Shown here: one piece after another, positions 16,825-24,750 of the stretch
Layout: the number at the start of each line of letters is the position of its first letter
Numbering within the stretch: the first letter of the stretch is position 1
Assembly: GCF_001261735.1 (NCBI RefSeq)
Contig: NZ_CVRP01000010.1
Span: 331,560-395,559, forward strand
Direction: 5' to 3'
Source: Dysgonomonas sp. BGC7
GTDB lineage: Bacteria > Bacteroidota > Bacteroidia > Bacteroidales > Dysgonomonadaceae
Length of the DNA: 64,000 bases
Translations under genes and position numbers: made by a program
The notes under the pieces: generated by a model
Told to the model about the DNA's origin: nothing
The model's input: the letters and a program-made list of their open reading frames with translations, nothing else
Database searches by the model: none

Positions 16825-17691
16825 ATGGGCGATAATTTATCTCAGTTCAATGAAATAAACTTTTTAATAAGAGATGATTCATTTTCTCTTCATGAAGAAA
16901 AGAAGGATAATCAATTAATTGTAGGTAATCAAAGCTACAATTGTATAATATTCATGCTAAGCGGAAATATCGAAATTGTAACAAGTGCGAACAGAACTAT
17001 AATACTCGAGCCTGATCATATGTACAATCTATCTATGCTAACCGGACCATACAAAGGAAAAGTGTTAAAAGATGCCCGCTACATTAATTTAAATACAAGT
17101 GCATTGGTACCGCTAATCAATGCTATTAAATTACAAAATCTAATAGACTCAAGCCATCTGATTAGCAAGGAAGTAGAAACTCTCAAATTTGGAGAGGTAC
17201 TCTATTCATACCTCCAACATATTATTCTACTCAAAAAAGATGAAGATATTCCAGTCGAAATGTATGATCTTAAAAAACTGGAATTTTTATATTACATGAG
17301 ACAATATCATACAAGAGAAGAGCTTGCTCATTTCCTACATGCCTCTATATCTACTCATAGCAAGTTTAGAATGATTGTATATAAGAACTATACAAATTCG
17401 ACAACAGTAAAAGAATTGTCGAACAGATGCTATATGACCACCAAAACTTTTACCCGCCATTTCAAAACAGAATTTGGTGTTACTCCACACAAATGGCTTA
17501 TTAAACAAAAAATTGACAATCTGAATGATTTACTATTTAACAAAGGGGCTTCGATAGAGGATATATTAGAGGAATTTCGCTTTTCATCTATAATAGAATT
17601 CAGGCAATTCTGCATCAGATATCATCTTGATAATATATTGGAATCTTTCAAGCAGCTAAAAGAAGCTTATTTAGAGAATATTACAGATTAA
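16825..17691 (+). CDS. AraC-family transcriptional regulator
   Basis: 288 residues. The N-terminal half (about 1-125) looks like a beta-rich cupin sensor (NYNCIIFMLSGNIEIV, MYNLSMLTGPYKGK). The C-terminal half carries the two AraC helix-turn-helices: TVKELSNRCYMTTKTFTRHF near 195, then EFGVTPHKWLIKQ and ASIEDILEEFRFSSIIEFRQ near 235-260. The second helix-turn-helix is less canonical than the first. It lies 192 bases upstream of the pilus-like operon in the same orientation and is its likely regulator. The signal it senses is unknown. Confidence 0.82.
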   Translation: MGDNLSQFNEINFLIRDDSFSLHEEKKDNQLIVGNQSYNCIIFMLSGNIEIVTSANRTIILEPDHMYNLSMLTGPYKGKVLKDARYINLNTSALVPLINAIKLQNLIDSSHLISKEVETLKFGEVLYSYLQHIILLKKDEDIPVEMYDLKKLEFLYYMRQYHTREELAHFLHASISTHSKFRMIVYKNYTNSTTVKELSNRCYMTTKTFTRHFKTEFGVTPHKWLIKQKIDNLNDLLFNKGASIEDILEEFRFSSIIEFRQFCIRYHLDNILESFKQLKEAYLENITD

Positions 17692-17741
17692 GAATTGAGT
17701 TTTTATGACACAATGCAAATGTCTTTTTTTTTATATTTTTT

Positions 17742-17786
17742 GTCCTTTTTTTTTAGAAAAGGACAACATCGAATAGATTAATTTTG
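17742..17786 (+). promoter_or_regulatory. promoter and inverted repeat ahead of the pilus-like operon
   Basis: TAATTTTG (17779-17786) matches the -7 consensus. Just upstream, GTCCTTTT (17742-17749) and AAAAGGAC (17757-17764) form an 8-bp inverted repeat in a T-rich tract. It could be the end of the AraC transcript or an operator centred some 40 bases before the expected start. No TTG at -33 is seen, as expected if an activator is needed. Confidence 0.5.
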
Positions 17787-17883
17787 CGCCGCATTTAAGG
17801 GGTAAAACAGAATGAATACAAACTGCCTCTCTAATGCAAAGAAAGGAAATAATTGTAAATATTCTAATTTTTATCAGGAAAAA

Positions 17884-18447
17884 ATGAAAACAAAATTTTT
17901 AATTGCGTTCTTCGCATTGATCGTTTCTTATGGAACAAGCAGCCTTTATGCACAAACAACAACAACAGAAGGTGCAAGTGACCAAGTGACCCTAAACATC
18001 AGATTGAAAGCAATACAGACTTTATTGGTAAACAGTGGACAAAAAGTTGTAAATTTAGATTACAACACAACTAGTGATTATGCAAATGGAGTTTCTTCGG
18101 ATCAAGCTGACCACTTAACAATATACAGTACCGGTGGATTTGAAATAAAGGCTAAATCATCTTCTGCAGCTTTGACCAATGACGGAGGTAAAAATATCGA
18201 AGTATCAGATATTAAAATCACAGCTTCAAAAGGAGCTACGAACAAATTAATTGGTGTAGATTACCTTTCTTCAGCACTAAGTGCAGATGGAACAACTATC
18301 GTAAAGAGTGACATGGGGGGGGTAAATCAGACATTCAACATCAAATATCAATCAGCAGGAGCCGATAAATATATTAATCATTATAAACATAAAGAAGATC
18401 CTACTTACTTTACAACAACAGTAACGTACACTATATACGCTAAGTAA
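17884..18447 (+). CDS. secreted pilin-like major subunit (novel family)
   Basis: 187 residues from the ATG at 17884. The frame is open 24 codons upstream, but 17884 begins a clean signal peptide (MKTKFLIAFFALIVSYGTSS, cut after LYAQ). The mature chain is beta-rich, without cysteines, and ends with an aromatic-containing strand (TVTYTIYAK). DYANG at 65-69 and the following LTIYSTGGFEIKAKS recur in the C-terminal half of the protein encoded at 19338, which marks both as one fold. It is the first gene of the chaperone-usher-like operon and is followed by an attenuator-like hairpin, as expected for an abundant subunit. No named family is recognised. A G8 tract lies at 18315-18322. Confidence 0.6.
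   Translation: MKTKFLIAFFALIVSYGTSSLYAQTTTTEGASDQVTLNIRLKAIQTLLVNSGQKVVNLDYNTTSDYANGVSSDQADHLTIYSTGGFEIKAKSSSAALTNDGGKNIEVSDIKITASKGATNKLIGVDYLSSALSADGTTIVKSDMGGVNQTFNIKYQSAGADKYINHYKHKEDPTYFTTTVTYTIYAK
18315..18322 (+). repeat. G8 homopolymer inside the subunit gene
   Basis: Eight G in a row (codons ATG GGG GGG GTA) in otherwise AT-rich DNA. A one-base slip would shift frame at about residue 145 and remove the C-terminal strands. This is a classical layout for slipped-strand phase variation. Confidence 0.6.
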
Positions 18448-18475
18448 ACATTATATTCAGAGATATTTATTTGCG

Positions 18476-18511
18476 AAAGGGAGTGTTATGATAGCAGCTG
18501 GCACTCCTTTT
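18476..18511 (+). terminator. attenuator-like hairpin between subunit and chaperone genes
   Basis: A 10-bp stem (AAAGGGAGTG 18476-18485 with CACTCCTTTT 18502-18511, one G-T pair) lies between the first and second genes of the operon. It is probably a partial terminator giving more subunit than assembly machinery. Confidence 0.65.
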
Positions 18512-18541
18512 CCAACTTTTAAATAAGAGGAATAAAAAAAT

Positions 18542-19345
18542 ATGACACGGAGATTAACTGTCATTATTTCTATACTTGCATTGTGTTTTACTACAAAAGG
18601 TTATGCACAACTTGGAATTTCAGTATCGCCTCCTCGTGTATATTATACAATAGACCCAGGGCAAACAGGAGTTAACGATATTGTCATCACAAATGTCAGT
18701 GACAATAATACGCTGGAGCTATCTATTACTTTGGGAGACTGGATGTATAATGAATATGGTGAAAACGTAATGTATCCGGCCGATAGCTTAAAAAACTCAT
18801 GCGCAGGCTGGGTTAATATCATGGGTTCTTCCTATCTATCTCTCAAACCAAAACAAAGCGAGACTATAAAAGTAGCTATAACTGTACCACCCAATGTAAG
18901 CGATACTATTACAACACACACAGCAATGTTGTATGTAACGCAGATGAATCCCATTGATGATGTTAACGAACATGGAGCAAATATTAAAGTAAGCGTTCGT
19001 TCAGGAATTAAACTTTTTCAAAGAACATCTGCACCCCGGCATAATAAAATAGATATAAGGAATCTTTCCTTAAACAAGACAGAAAATGCTATATTCCTTG
19101 AATTCAAGAATGAAGGTAATGTATGGATAGATGGATCTGTTGGTTCTTATCTGTTCAACAAAGCTACCGGAAAGGAAATAGCTTTGGAAAATATTATGTA
19201 TTACACTATGCCCAACGATCTGCGTATATTAAAAATACCTCTCCCTGCTAATATCGAGAAAGGTAACTATACAGCAACTGTGATGATAGATTATGGAGAT
19301 TCGAACAATATTGAAGCAGCAGAACTTGAATTTACCTATGAATAG
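18542..19345 (+). CDS. PapD-like periplasmic chaperone
   Basis: 267 residues. The signal peptide MTRRLTVIISILALCFTTKG is cut near YAQ. The first Ig-like domain starts with GISVSPPRVYYTIDPGQTG, the layout of the PapD family G1 strand with its conserved Arg. A second edge segment, SSYLSLKPKQSETIKVAITVP (about 97-117), corresponds to the F/G region. The second domain spans about 155-265. Its task would be folding and capping of the secreted subunits by donor-strand complementation in the periplasm. The next gene overlaps its end by 8 bases, so the two are coupled. Overall similarity to proteobacterial chaperones is weak; the fold call rests on pattern and context. Confidence 0.65.
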   Translation: MTRRLTVIISILALCFTTKGYAQLGISVSPPRVYYTIDPGQTGVNDIVITNVSDNNTLELSITLGDWMYNEYGENVMYPADSLKNSCAGWVNIMGSSYLSLKPKQSETIKVAITVPPNVSDTITTHTAMLYVTQMNPIDDVNEHGANIKVSVRSGIKLFQRTSAPRHNKIDIRNLSLNKTENAIFLEFKNEGNVWIDGSVGSYLFNKATGKEIALENIMYYTMPNDLRILKIPLPANIEKGNYTATVMIDYGDSNNIEAAELEFTYE

Positions 19346-20369
19346 AATCATATATTTCATTATTATATTACTCACATCAATTGGTGTTCATTCCCAGACA
19401 CCTAACCTTTCTCTGTGGAGCAATACATATATGAATATTTATTCATACGAAGGGACTACTCAGCCCAATTCTATAACCATCCGGATATCTCAAAACGGAT
19501 ATCTCAATATTCAGAACTGGAAGCTATCTGTAATAGCCACTCCTGTAACAATATGGAATGGATTGTTCTTTCCTGTAGAAAAAATTAATCTACAACCCAA
19601 CTATACAACAGGTACAGTTAAAGATCCCGGGCCATTACCAACAATATCTGAAATAGGAATACCTGCCACCCTGAACCTAATAGGCAACTCGGAAGTATTT
19701 CTTGTTCCACGTTCCAATGCACCTATATACAATATAGGAACTGGCAACAGTTATTACGATCTACAGATTCTATTTAATATGAACGTTGTAGGAGGCAGCT
19801 ACTTAACAAAGCTGAAAACAAATAGTCCTCAATATCCTATAAACATGAGATTTACTCTTTATGGAGCAAATAATGAGATAATAGGAACTACAAATTTGAG
19901 TTATACGATTCAAGTGCATACTAATCTTACGGGCACGCCACCTTCCGAAAACACTTATTCGATCCAGATATCGACCGGAGCCCGAAATGGCCAATTAAAT
20001 ATGAACTCTTTGGCCGACTATGCAAATGGCGCTAGTGTATTATATAATAACGGTTTATCTGTTTCAACGAATATTGACTATCAAATATCTGTAAGGTCAA
20101 TATCTTCTACATTCATATCATCTTCCGGAAATTCACTACCTTTAGATGTTGTCAATGTACAATTGCGACCGTCGTCTGATAATAAAGCCTCTTCTATTAC
20201 AAGGTCCATTTCCAGCACATCTCAAATAATTTCGACAGGAAGTTCCACAAACAAACTACCTGCTTATTATGACATTCATTACTATACCAACCCGAATGAC
20301 CAGAGATTGATACAAGCTAAAATGGAAGACTATTCTACTACTTTGCAATATGAGATTACGCCCAAATAA
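19338..20369 (+). CDS. two-domain candidate tip adhesin
   Basis: 343 residues from the ATG at 19338, which overlaps the chaperone stop; upstream in-frame starts would lie deeper in that gene. The signal peptide is MNRIIYFIIILLTSIGVHSQ. Residues 21-200 form a beta-rich domain with no resemblance to known families. Residues about 205-343 align with the subunit encoded at 17884: LADYANGASV with DYANG at 227-231, then the same hydrophobic strand order and a matching end (LQYEITPK against VTYTIYAK). A unique N-terminal domain joined to a pilin-type domain is the plan of chaperone-usher tip adhesins. The function is inferred from this layout. Confidence 0.5.
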   Translation: MNRIIYFIIILLTSIGVHSQTPNLSLWSNTYMNIYSYEGTTQPNSITIRISQNGYLNIQNWKLSVIATPVTIWNGLFFPVEKINLQPNYTTGTVKDPGPLPTISEIGIPATLNLIGNSEVFLVPRSNAPIYNIGTGNSYYDLQILFNMNVVGGSYLTKLKTNSPQYPINMRFTLYGANNEIIGTTNLSYTIQVHTNLTGTPPSENTYSIQISTGARNGQLNMNSLADYANGASVLYNNGLSVSTNIDYQISVRSISSTFISSSGNSLPLDVVNVQLRPSSDNKASSITRSISSTSQIISTGSSTNKLPAYYDIHYYTNPNDQRLIQAKMEDYSTTLQYEITPK

Positions 20370-20374
20370 GAAAT

Positions 20375-23191
20375 ATGCCATTGCATTTATTTTGTTCTAA
20401 AGTCAAATTCTTACTGGGGATTCTTGGTCTATTTGTATCTGTATATACTCACGCACAAAAAAGTGAGAATATACAAAGTCTAAGTATGCAGGTAGAACGC
20501 ACACTCAAACAATCTCAGCAACAAAATATAATAAGTACAATTATAAAAATAAACAATCGGTCAAATAGAAGTTTTTCAGGAAGTGTAGGAATACGGGAAG
20601 TCAACGGCTTAAGAAGTATAGCCGGAGGAATATTACCAATCGACATTCAGCCATCGGATAGTATATTTTTACCTGTCAAATTTCTAATTCAACCTCAGAT
20701 AGAAGCCGGAACAACTCATATACAATTCGATTTGTTAGACAACGACAGAAAACTGATAGATAAACAAGAATCCACTTTCACTGTCGAAGAAAAAATTGCT
20801 TTATCATTAAATGTTGATCATCAAAACATACTGATCACCAATCCTAATGATTCTGTTAGGGTAAAGGCAAATGTAATAAATTCTGGAAATAAGGCACAAA
20901 GTATAACATTAGTATTCAGTATACCAACTCTACGAGAAGGAGTAAACTTTATTGAACAAAAAGTTGAGCTCTTGCCCATGCAGCATCATCAATTCTCATT
21001 CAGCTTTATGCCTTCCTCATCTTTATTAGACAAACAGAATTTTTCGGTGAATGTTACAGCAATGCGAGGAAAAGATAAAGAAATATTCGGAAGTTCGTCT
21101 ATAGAAGTTCAAAATGTGTCTACAAATAGAAGATTTAATGAAACAGGAAATATAGACTTCAATCTATTCAATCCATACCAGAATAATTCAATTACTGTCA
21201 ACCACAGACAAACAAAATTGTCAAGCAGTATCACCCAACTTATAGGTACCGGAAGTATTGACTTACCAGCCGGATATATAGGATTATCCGGAAATTTATA
21301 TAAAATCAGTTCTGACAATACCTTAGTAGGAACCAATACTTTTTTGTCATACAAGTTAGATCATAATGAAGTGACAGTGGGAAGTGTTTATGAATCATTA
21401 GAAACGACTTTATCCGGAAGAGGAGCTAAAGTCCAACTAGGATCTACAGACAACACTAATCTACGAATAGGCGTTATAGATCAGAATTACAATATATTCA
21501 GCGCTACACCTCTTTTCAACAATACTTATAGCATATATGCCGTAGGACAGCTCAACAGCCCGAATCAGTCGCAAAGGGCATCTTCCTCTTTTCTCTATCA
21601 CTATGACTACATGGAAAAAAGTCGAAATTTGATTACTGGAGGTGATGTAAACTGGTTGGTAAAAAACAACTGGAATATCAATTTAAGACTGCATGGAGCA
21701 ATGAGCCATATAGAAACATTCGGCAACAATAAATTTTCAGGATCGGCTGAATTGAGGTATAATGGAACAAATAAAGGATATGACATGTCCGGATCATATT
21801 ATTTTAGTTCCAATTACTTTCCGGGAGATCGTAGAGGAATGATAACTCTTCAACAAATGCTATACAAAAAACTTAATGATAAATATTCGTTACGAGGTAG
21901 CATTTTCTATTCTCACTTTTCGCCAAGGTCACATACTTTTACAATGAATAATAATTCTCAAAATCTCATGGGAGATGTAGAATTATATTTTCCTAAAAAG
22001 AGAAATATATCCACAAGTGTAACCTATCTCAGCCAATACGAGCAATCGAATAACTATAGACAAAGCTATAATTTCGAAAATGCCAATATGTTTGCCAATC
22101 GGCTAAAAGCGTCTATCCGTTGGAACAACTTCAAAACAAAACACTCGATGCTCTTCTCTGTTGAGAGCGGAATAGCAAAATATCCCTCCGAAAAAAGACA
22201 GAGTATGCAACTGAAAAGTAATCTTACATATTCATACGACTGGATAAATTTTACAACTATGTATCAATATGGAAGTTATTATTTATCAGAATATTTTTTA
22301 TCTCAAAGAGAAGAAAAAACATTTAGGCGTTTGATATCTTCATTAGCTGTAAATAAGGACTTCTCTGAAAAGAAATATATAATAAATGCAGGCATCAGCA
22401 TAACAAAAGACCTGTATACAGACTTATCTCCTTCTGCCTTTGCCAACTTTAAATATACTCCATCCAAGTCGTACTCTGTCTATATAAATTCTATATGGAA
22501 TAATTATAGATTCAGAAATACTCCTTCTAATAATTCCTATAGTGTAGAAGTAGGGTTAACAGTCAACCTCCAAAGAAACAATGCTTCGAGTAAACGTAAA
22601 AGTAAAGTATCGGCATTTGCTTTCTATGACAAAAATACAAATGGCGTATTTGATAAAGGAGAAGAACCTGCAAAAAACTTCAATGTCAAAATAAACAATA
22701 CTGCATTTATCACTGGAGATAAAGGACAGGTTGTATATTCGCGTGTTCCTTTCGGCAACTATGTAATAGACCAAATATCTGAAAATGGTTGGTTCTCATC
22801 CAGCGATACTATTAAGGTAACCAAGTTTAAAACAGATGTTCAGATACCACTACAGCAGGCAGGAACAGTTATTGGCCGAATAAAATATATATTTAATGCT
22901 AAATCGGCAATCGATGTTGTTCCTCAAAAAGAGGGTATATTATTCCTTATAACAAGTAGTGACGGAAAAACAAAACAAAAGGTAGTAACAGACAATGATG
23001 GTCTTTTTACAGCTTTTCTTCCTACAGGAGATTATCAGATAGAATTATTAACCAACTCTCTACCAAACGACTCATTCTGCAAAATCAATTATCAGAAGAT
23101 TACTGTTACTTCGGGCAAGATTCTCAATCTGAAAGCCTTCAATATAGAAATCAGACAAAAGAAGATTAATCTGAAGCACTTCTCTCAATAA
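20375..23191 (+). CDS. usher-like outer-membrane beta-barrel protein
   Basis: 938 residues, close to the usual usher length. A signal segment (about 8-28, ending HAQ) is followed by two beta-sandwich domains (about 30-135 and 138-245). A long stretch of alternating strands (about 255-740) is rich in Tyr, Asn and Ser, like an outer-membrane barrel. A beta-sandwich with an SdrD-B-like start (FYDKNTNGVFDKGEEP, then DKGQVVYSRVPFGNY) spans 745-835, and a carboxypeptidase-regulatory-like domain spans 845-925. Ushers have barrel plus C-terminal sandwich domains, with a similar Gly-Gln-Val segment. No recognisable plug signature was found, so the usher role rests on size, order and neighbours. It starts 5 bases after the adhesin stop. 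Confidence 0.55.
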   Translation: MPLHLFCSKVKFLLGILGLFVSVYTHAQKSENIQSLSMQVERTLKQSQQQNIISTIIKINNRSNRSFSGSVGIREVNGLRSIAGGILPIDIQPSDSIFLPVKFLIQPQIEAGTTHIQFDLLDNDRKLIDKQESTFTVEEKIALSLNVDHQNILITNPNDSVRVKANVINSGNKAQSITLVFSIPTLREGVNFIEQKVELLPMQHHQFSFSFMPSSSLLDKQNFSVNVTAMRGKDKEIFGSSSIEVQNVSTNRRFNETGNIDFNLFNPYQNNSITVNHRQTKLSSSITQLIGTGSIDLPAGYIGLSGNLYKISSDNTLVGTNTFLSYKLDHNEVTVGSVYESLETTLSGRGAKVQLGSTDNTNLRIGVIDQNYNIFSATPLFNNTYSIYAVGQLNSPNQSQRASSSFLYHYDYMEKSRNLITGGDVNWLVKNNWNINLRLHGAMSHIETFGNNKFSGSAELRYNGTNKGYDMSGSYYFSSNYFPGDRRGMITLQQMLYKKLNDKYSLRGSIFYSHFSPRSHTFTMNNNSQNLMGDVELYFPKKRNISTSVTYLSQYEQSNNYRQSYNFENANMFANRLKASIRWNNFKTKHSMLFSVESGIAKYPSEKRQSMQLKSNLTYSYDWINFTTMYQYGSYYLSEYFLSQREEKTFRRLISSLAVNKDFSEKKYIINAGISITKDLYTDLSPSAFANFKYTPSKSYSVYINSIWNNYRFRNTPSNNSYSVEVGLTVNLQRNNASSKRKSKVSAFAFYDKNTNGVFDKGEEPAKNFNVKINNTAFITGDKGQVVYSRVPFGNYVIDQISENGWFSSSDTIKVTKFKTDVQIPLQQAGTVIGRIKYIFNAKSAIDVVPQKEGILFLITSSDGKTKQKVVTDNDGLFTAFLPTGDYQIELLTNSLPNDSFCKINYQKITVTSGKILNLKAFNIEIRQKKINLKHFSQ

Positions 23192-23402
23192 CAGTTTTCC
23201 ATATATTCATTCTAGTGAGAACTATGGTAATAAAACAAAAAATTGTTTTTAATTCTCTCATTTCCAAATAGCCTTACAAAAGATAACACACTGAAGAACA
23301 ATCTGAAATAACATAATAGGATTACTACTAAAATGAGACTATACAAAGAATATTTAGAGAACTAGCTAAAAAAGAGTTTTATTAATCACGATTAAATCAT
23401 GT

Positions 23403-24620
23403 CTAAAAAATAGCAAGAGCTTGTTCCAAGTCGGCAATAAGGTCATCAGCATCCTCTAGTCCCACTGACAAGCGGAAAAGACCTTCTCCTGCAAATGTAT
23501 TCCATGACTCCAATTGCTTATCTGTAGAAAATTTAAACGATGTCTGTAGCAGGTCTTTACTATTAAGATAGAAGATTAATGATCTATGATGTCCCAAAGA
23601 TACAGCATAATGAATAATACTTAACCTATCTGCCAGCCTTCGAGACTCAAGTATTCCATTTTCTACTTGAAAAGTTATAATTCCCGAGAAATTTTTCATT
23701 TGTCGCTTAGCCAACTCATACTGAGGATGAGAAGCTAAACCCGGATAAATAACTCTTTTCACCTTCGGGTGACTTTCTAAATATGCGGCTATTTTAAGAG
23801 CATTTTCCTCATGTACCCGCATACGGATAGGAAAGGTTGCTATTCCTCTCAGTATTAACCAAGCATTGAATGGGCTCAATGATCCGCCTAAGCGAATAGC
23901 TGTTTTTTTACGCAAAGATGTAAGATCTTTTTTATAACCTAGAATTACTCCACCCAGGGCATCTCCATGTCCACCCAGGTATTTTGTAAGAGAGTGGACA
24001 ACAAAGTCTGCTCCCAACTCTAAAGGCTTAGTAGCAACGGGAGTCGCAAATGTAGAATCTACAGCTAGTTTTGCACCCACACTATGTGCAAGATTCGCAA
24101 CCTCTGCAATATCAGTAAGCCTCAATAAAGGATTGCACGGTGTCTCTATATACAGAAGCTTGGTCTCTGATTGCAAAGCATTCTTTATGGCATCAATATC
24201 TGAAGTATCTACTTTCGAAATCTTTATTCCTAGCTCAGGAATCATTTCATTGGTTATTTCTGATAGTGCCGCATACGCTACATCGCTTACAACGGCATGA
24301 TCTCCGGACTTTAGTAAATGAAAGAGCAGAGCCGTAATTGCAGACATACCGCTGGCAAAAGTAACTGCTGTTTCAGCACCTTCCAAAGCTGCTAACTTTT
24401 CCTCTAGTTGATGTACAGTCGGATTCCCCCATCGAGTATAAACCCATGTATCATTTTCGTCCATACCCTCTACTGAAAACCCTGTATCAGCACCCACTGT
24501 AAAGGTTGTAGACATAACCAGATTAGGAGAAGATGCGTGAGTTGTAGGATCAGGAGATTCTCCTGCATGAATAGATTTGGTTTGTTCTCCGAGATGATGT
24601 AATAAAAATTTAGTTCCCAT
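23403..24620 (-). CDS. trans-sulfuration family PLP enzyme (cystathionine gamma-synthase / methionine gamma-lyase type)
   Basis: 405 residues. YTRWGNPTVHQLEEKLAALE near 60, then FASGMSAI, and the PLP lysine in VVHSLTKYLGGHGDALGG near 210 are hallmarks of the Cys/Met metabolism family. The C-terminal SLGHHRSLIFYL and FRLSVGLEDADDLIADL also fit. Members make cystathionine, cleave it, or split methionine, and sequence alone does not separate them. The enzyme is cytoplasmic and tetrameric. It is a single minus-strand gene, convergent with the pilus-like locus and unrelated to the PUL beyond it. The 210-base gap before it (23192-23402) shows no clear terminator. Confidence 0.88.
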   Translation of the reverse strand: MGTKFLLHHLGEQTKSIHAGESPDPTTHASSPNLVMSTTFTVGADTGFSVEGMDENDTWVYTRWGNPTVHQLEEKLAALEGAETAVTFASGMSAITALLFHLLKSGDHAVVSDVAYAALSEITNEMIPELGIKISKVDTSDIDAIKNALQSETKLLYIETPCNPLLRLTDIAEVANLAHSVGAKLAVDSTFATPVATKPLELGADFVVHSLTKYLGGHGDALGGVILGYKKDLTSLRKKTAIRLGGSLSPFNAWLILRGIATFPIRMRVHEENALKIAAYLESHPKVKRVIYPGLASHPQYELAKRQMKNFSGIITFQVENGILESRRLADRLSIIHYAVSLGHHRSLIFYLNSKDLLQTSFKFSTDKQLESWNTFAGEGLFRLSVGLEDADDLIADLEQALAIF

Positions 24621-24720
24621 AGAGTGTCATTTAATAATTAACGAAAGTAGAATTCTTCGTAAAATCATGCAATAACACAAATATGGTATTTATAAAACAT
24701 CAATATTGCCCGAACAAAAA

Positions 24721-24742
24721 AACGCTTATCGCTATAAGCGTT
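24721..24742 (-). terminator. terminator of the GH92/PUL end
   Basis: AACGCTTA (24721-24728) and TAAGCGTT (24735-24742) form an 8-bp stem with a 6-base loop. A T run follows on the minus strand. It lies 8 bases after the GH92 stop. Confidence 0.85.
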
Positions 24743-24750
24743 CAGTATAT

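Noticed and set aside
20375..23191. The barrel protein considered as a TonB-dependent receptor or a type IX secretion component.
   Set aside because: There is no plug domain with TonB-receptor motifs and no type IX C-terminal signal; the sandwich-barrel-sandwich order fits an usher better.
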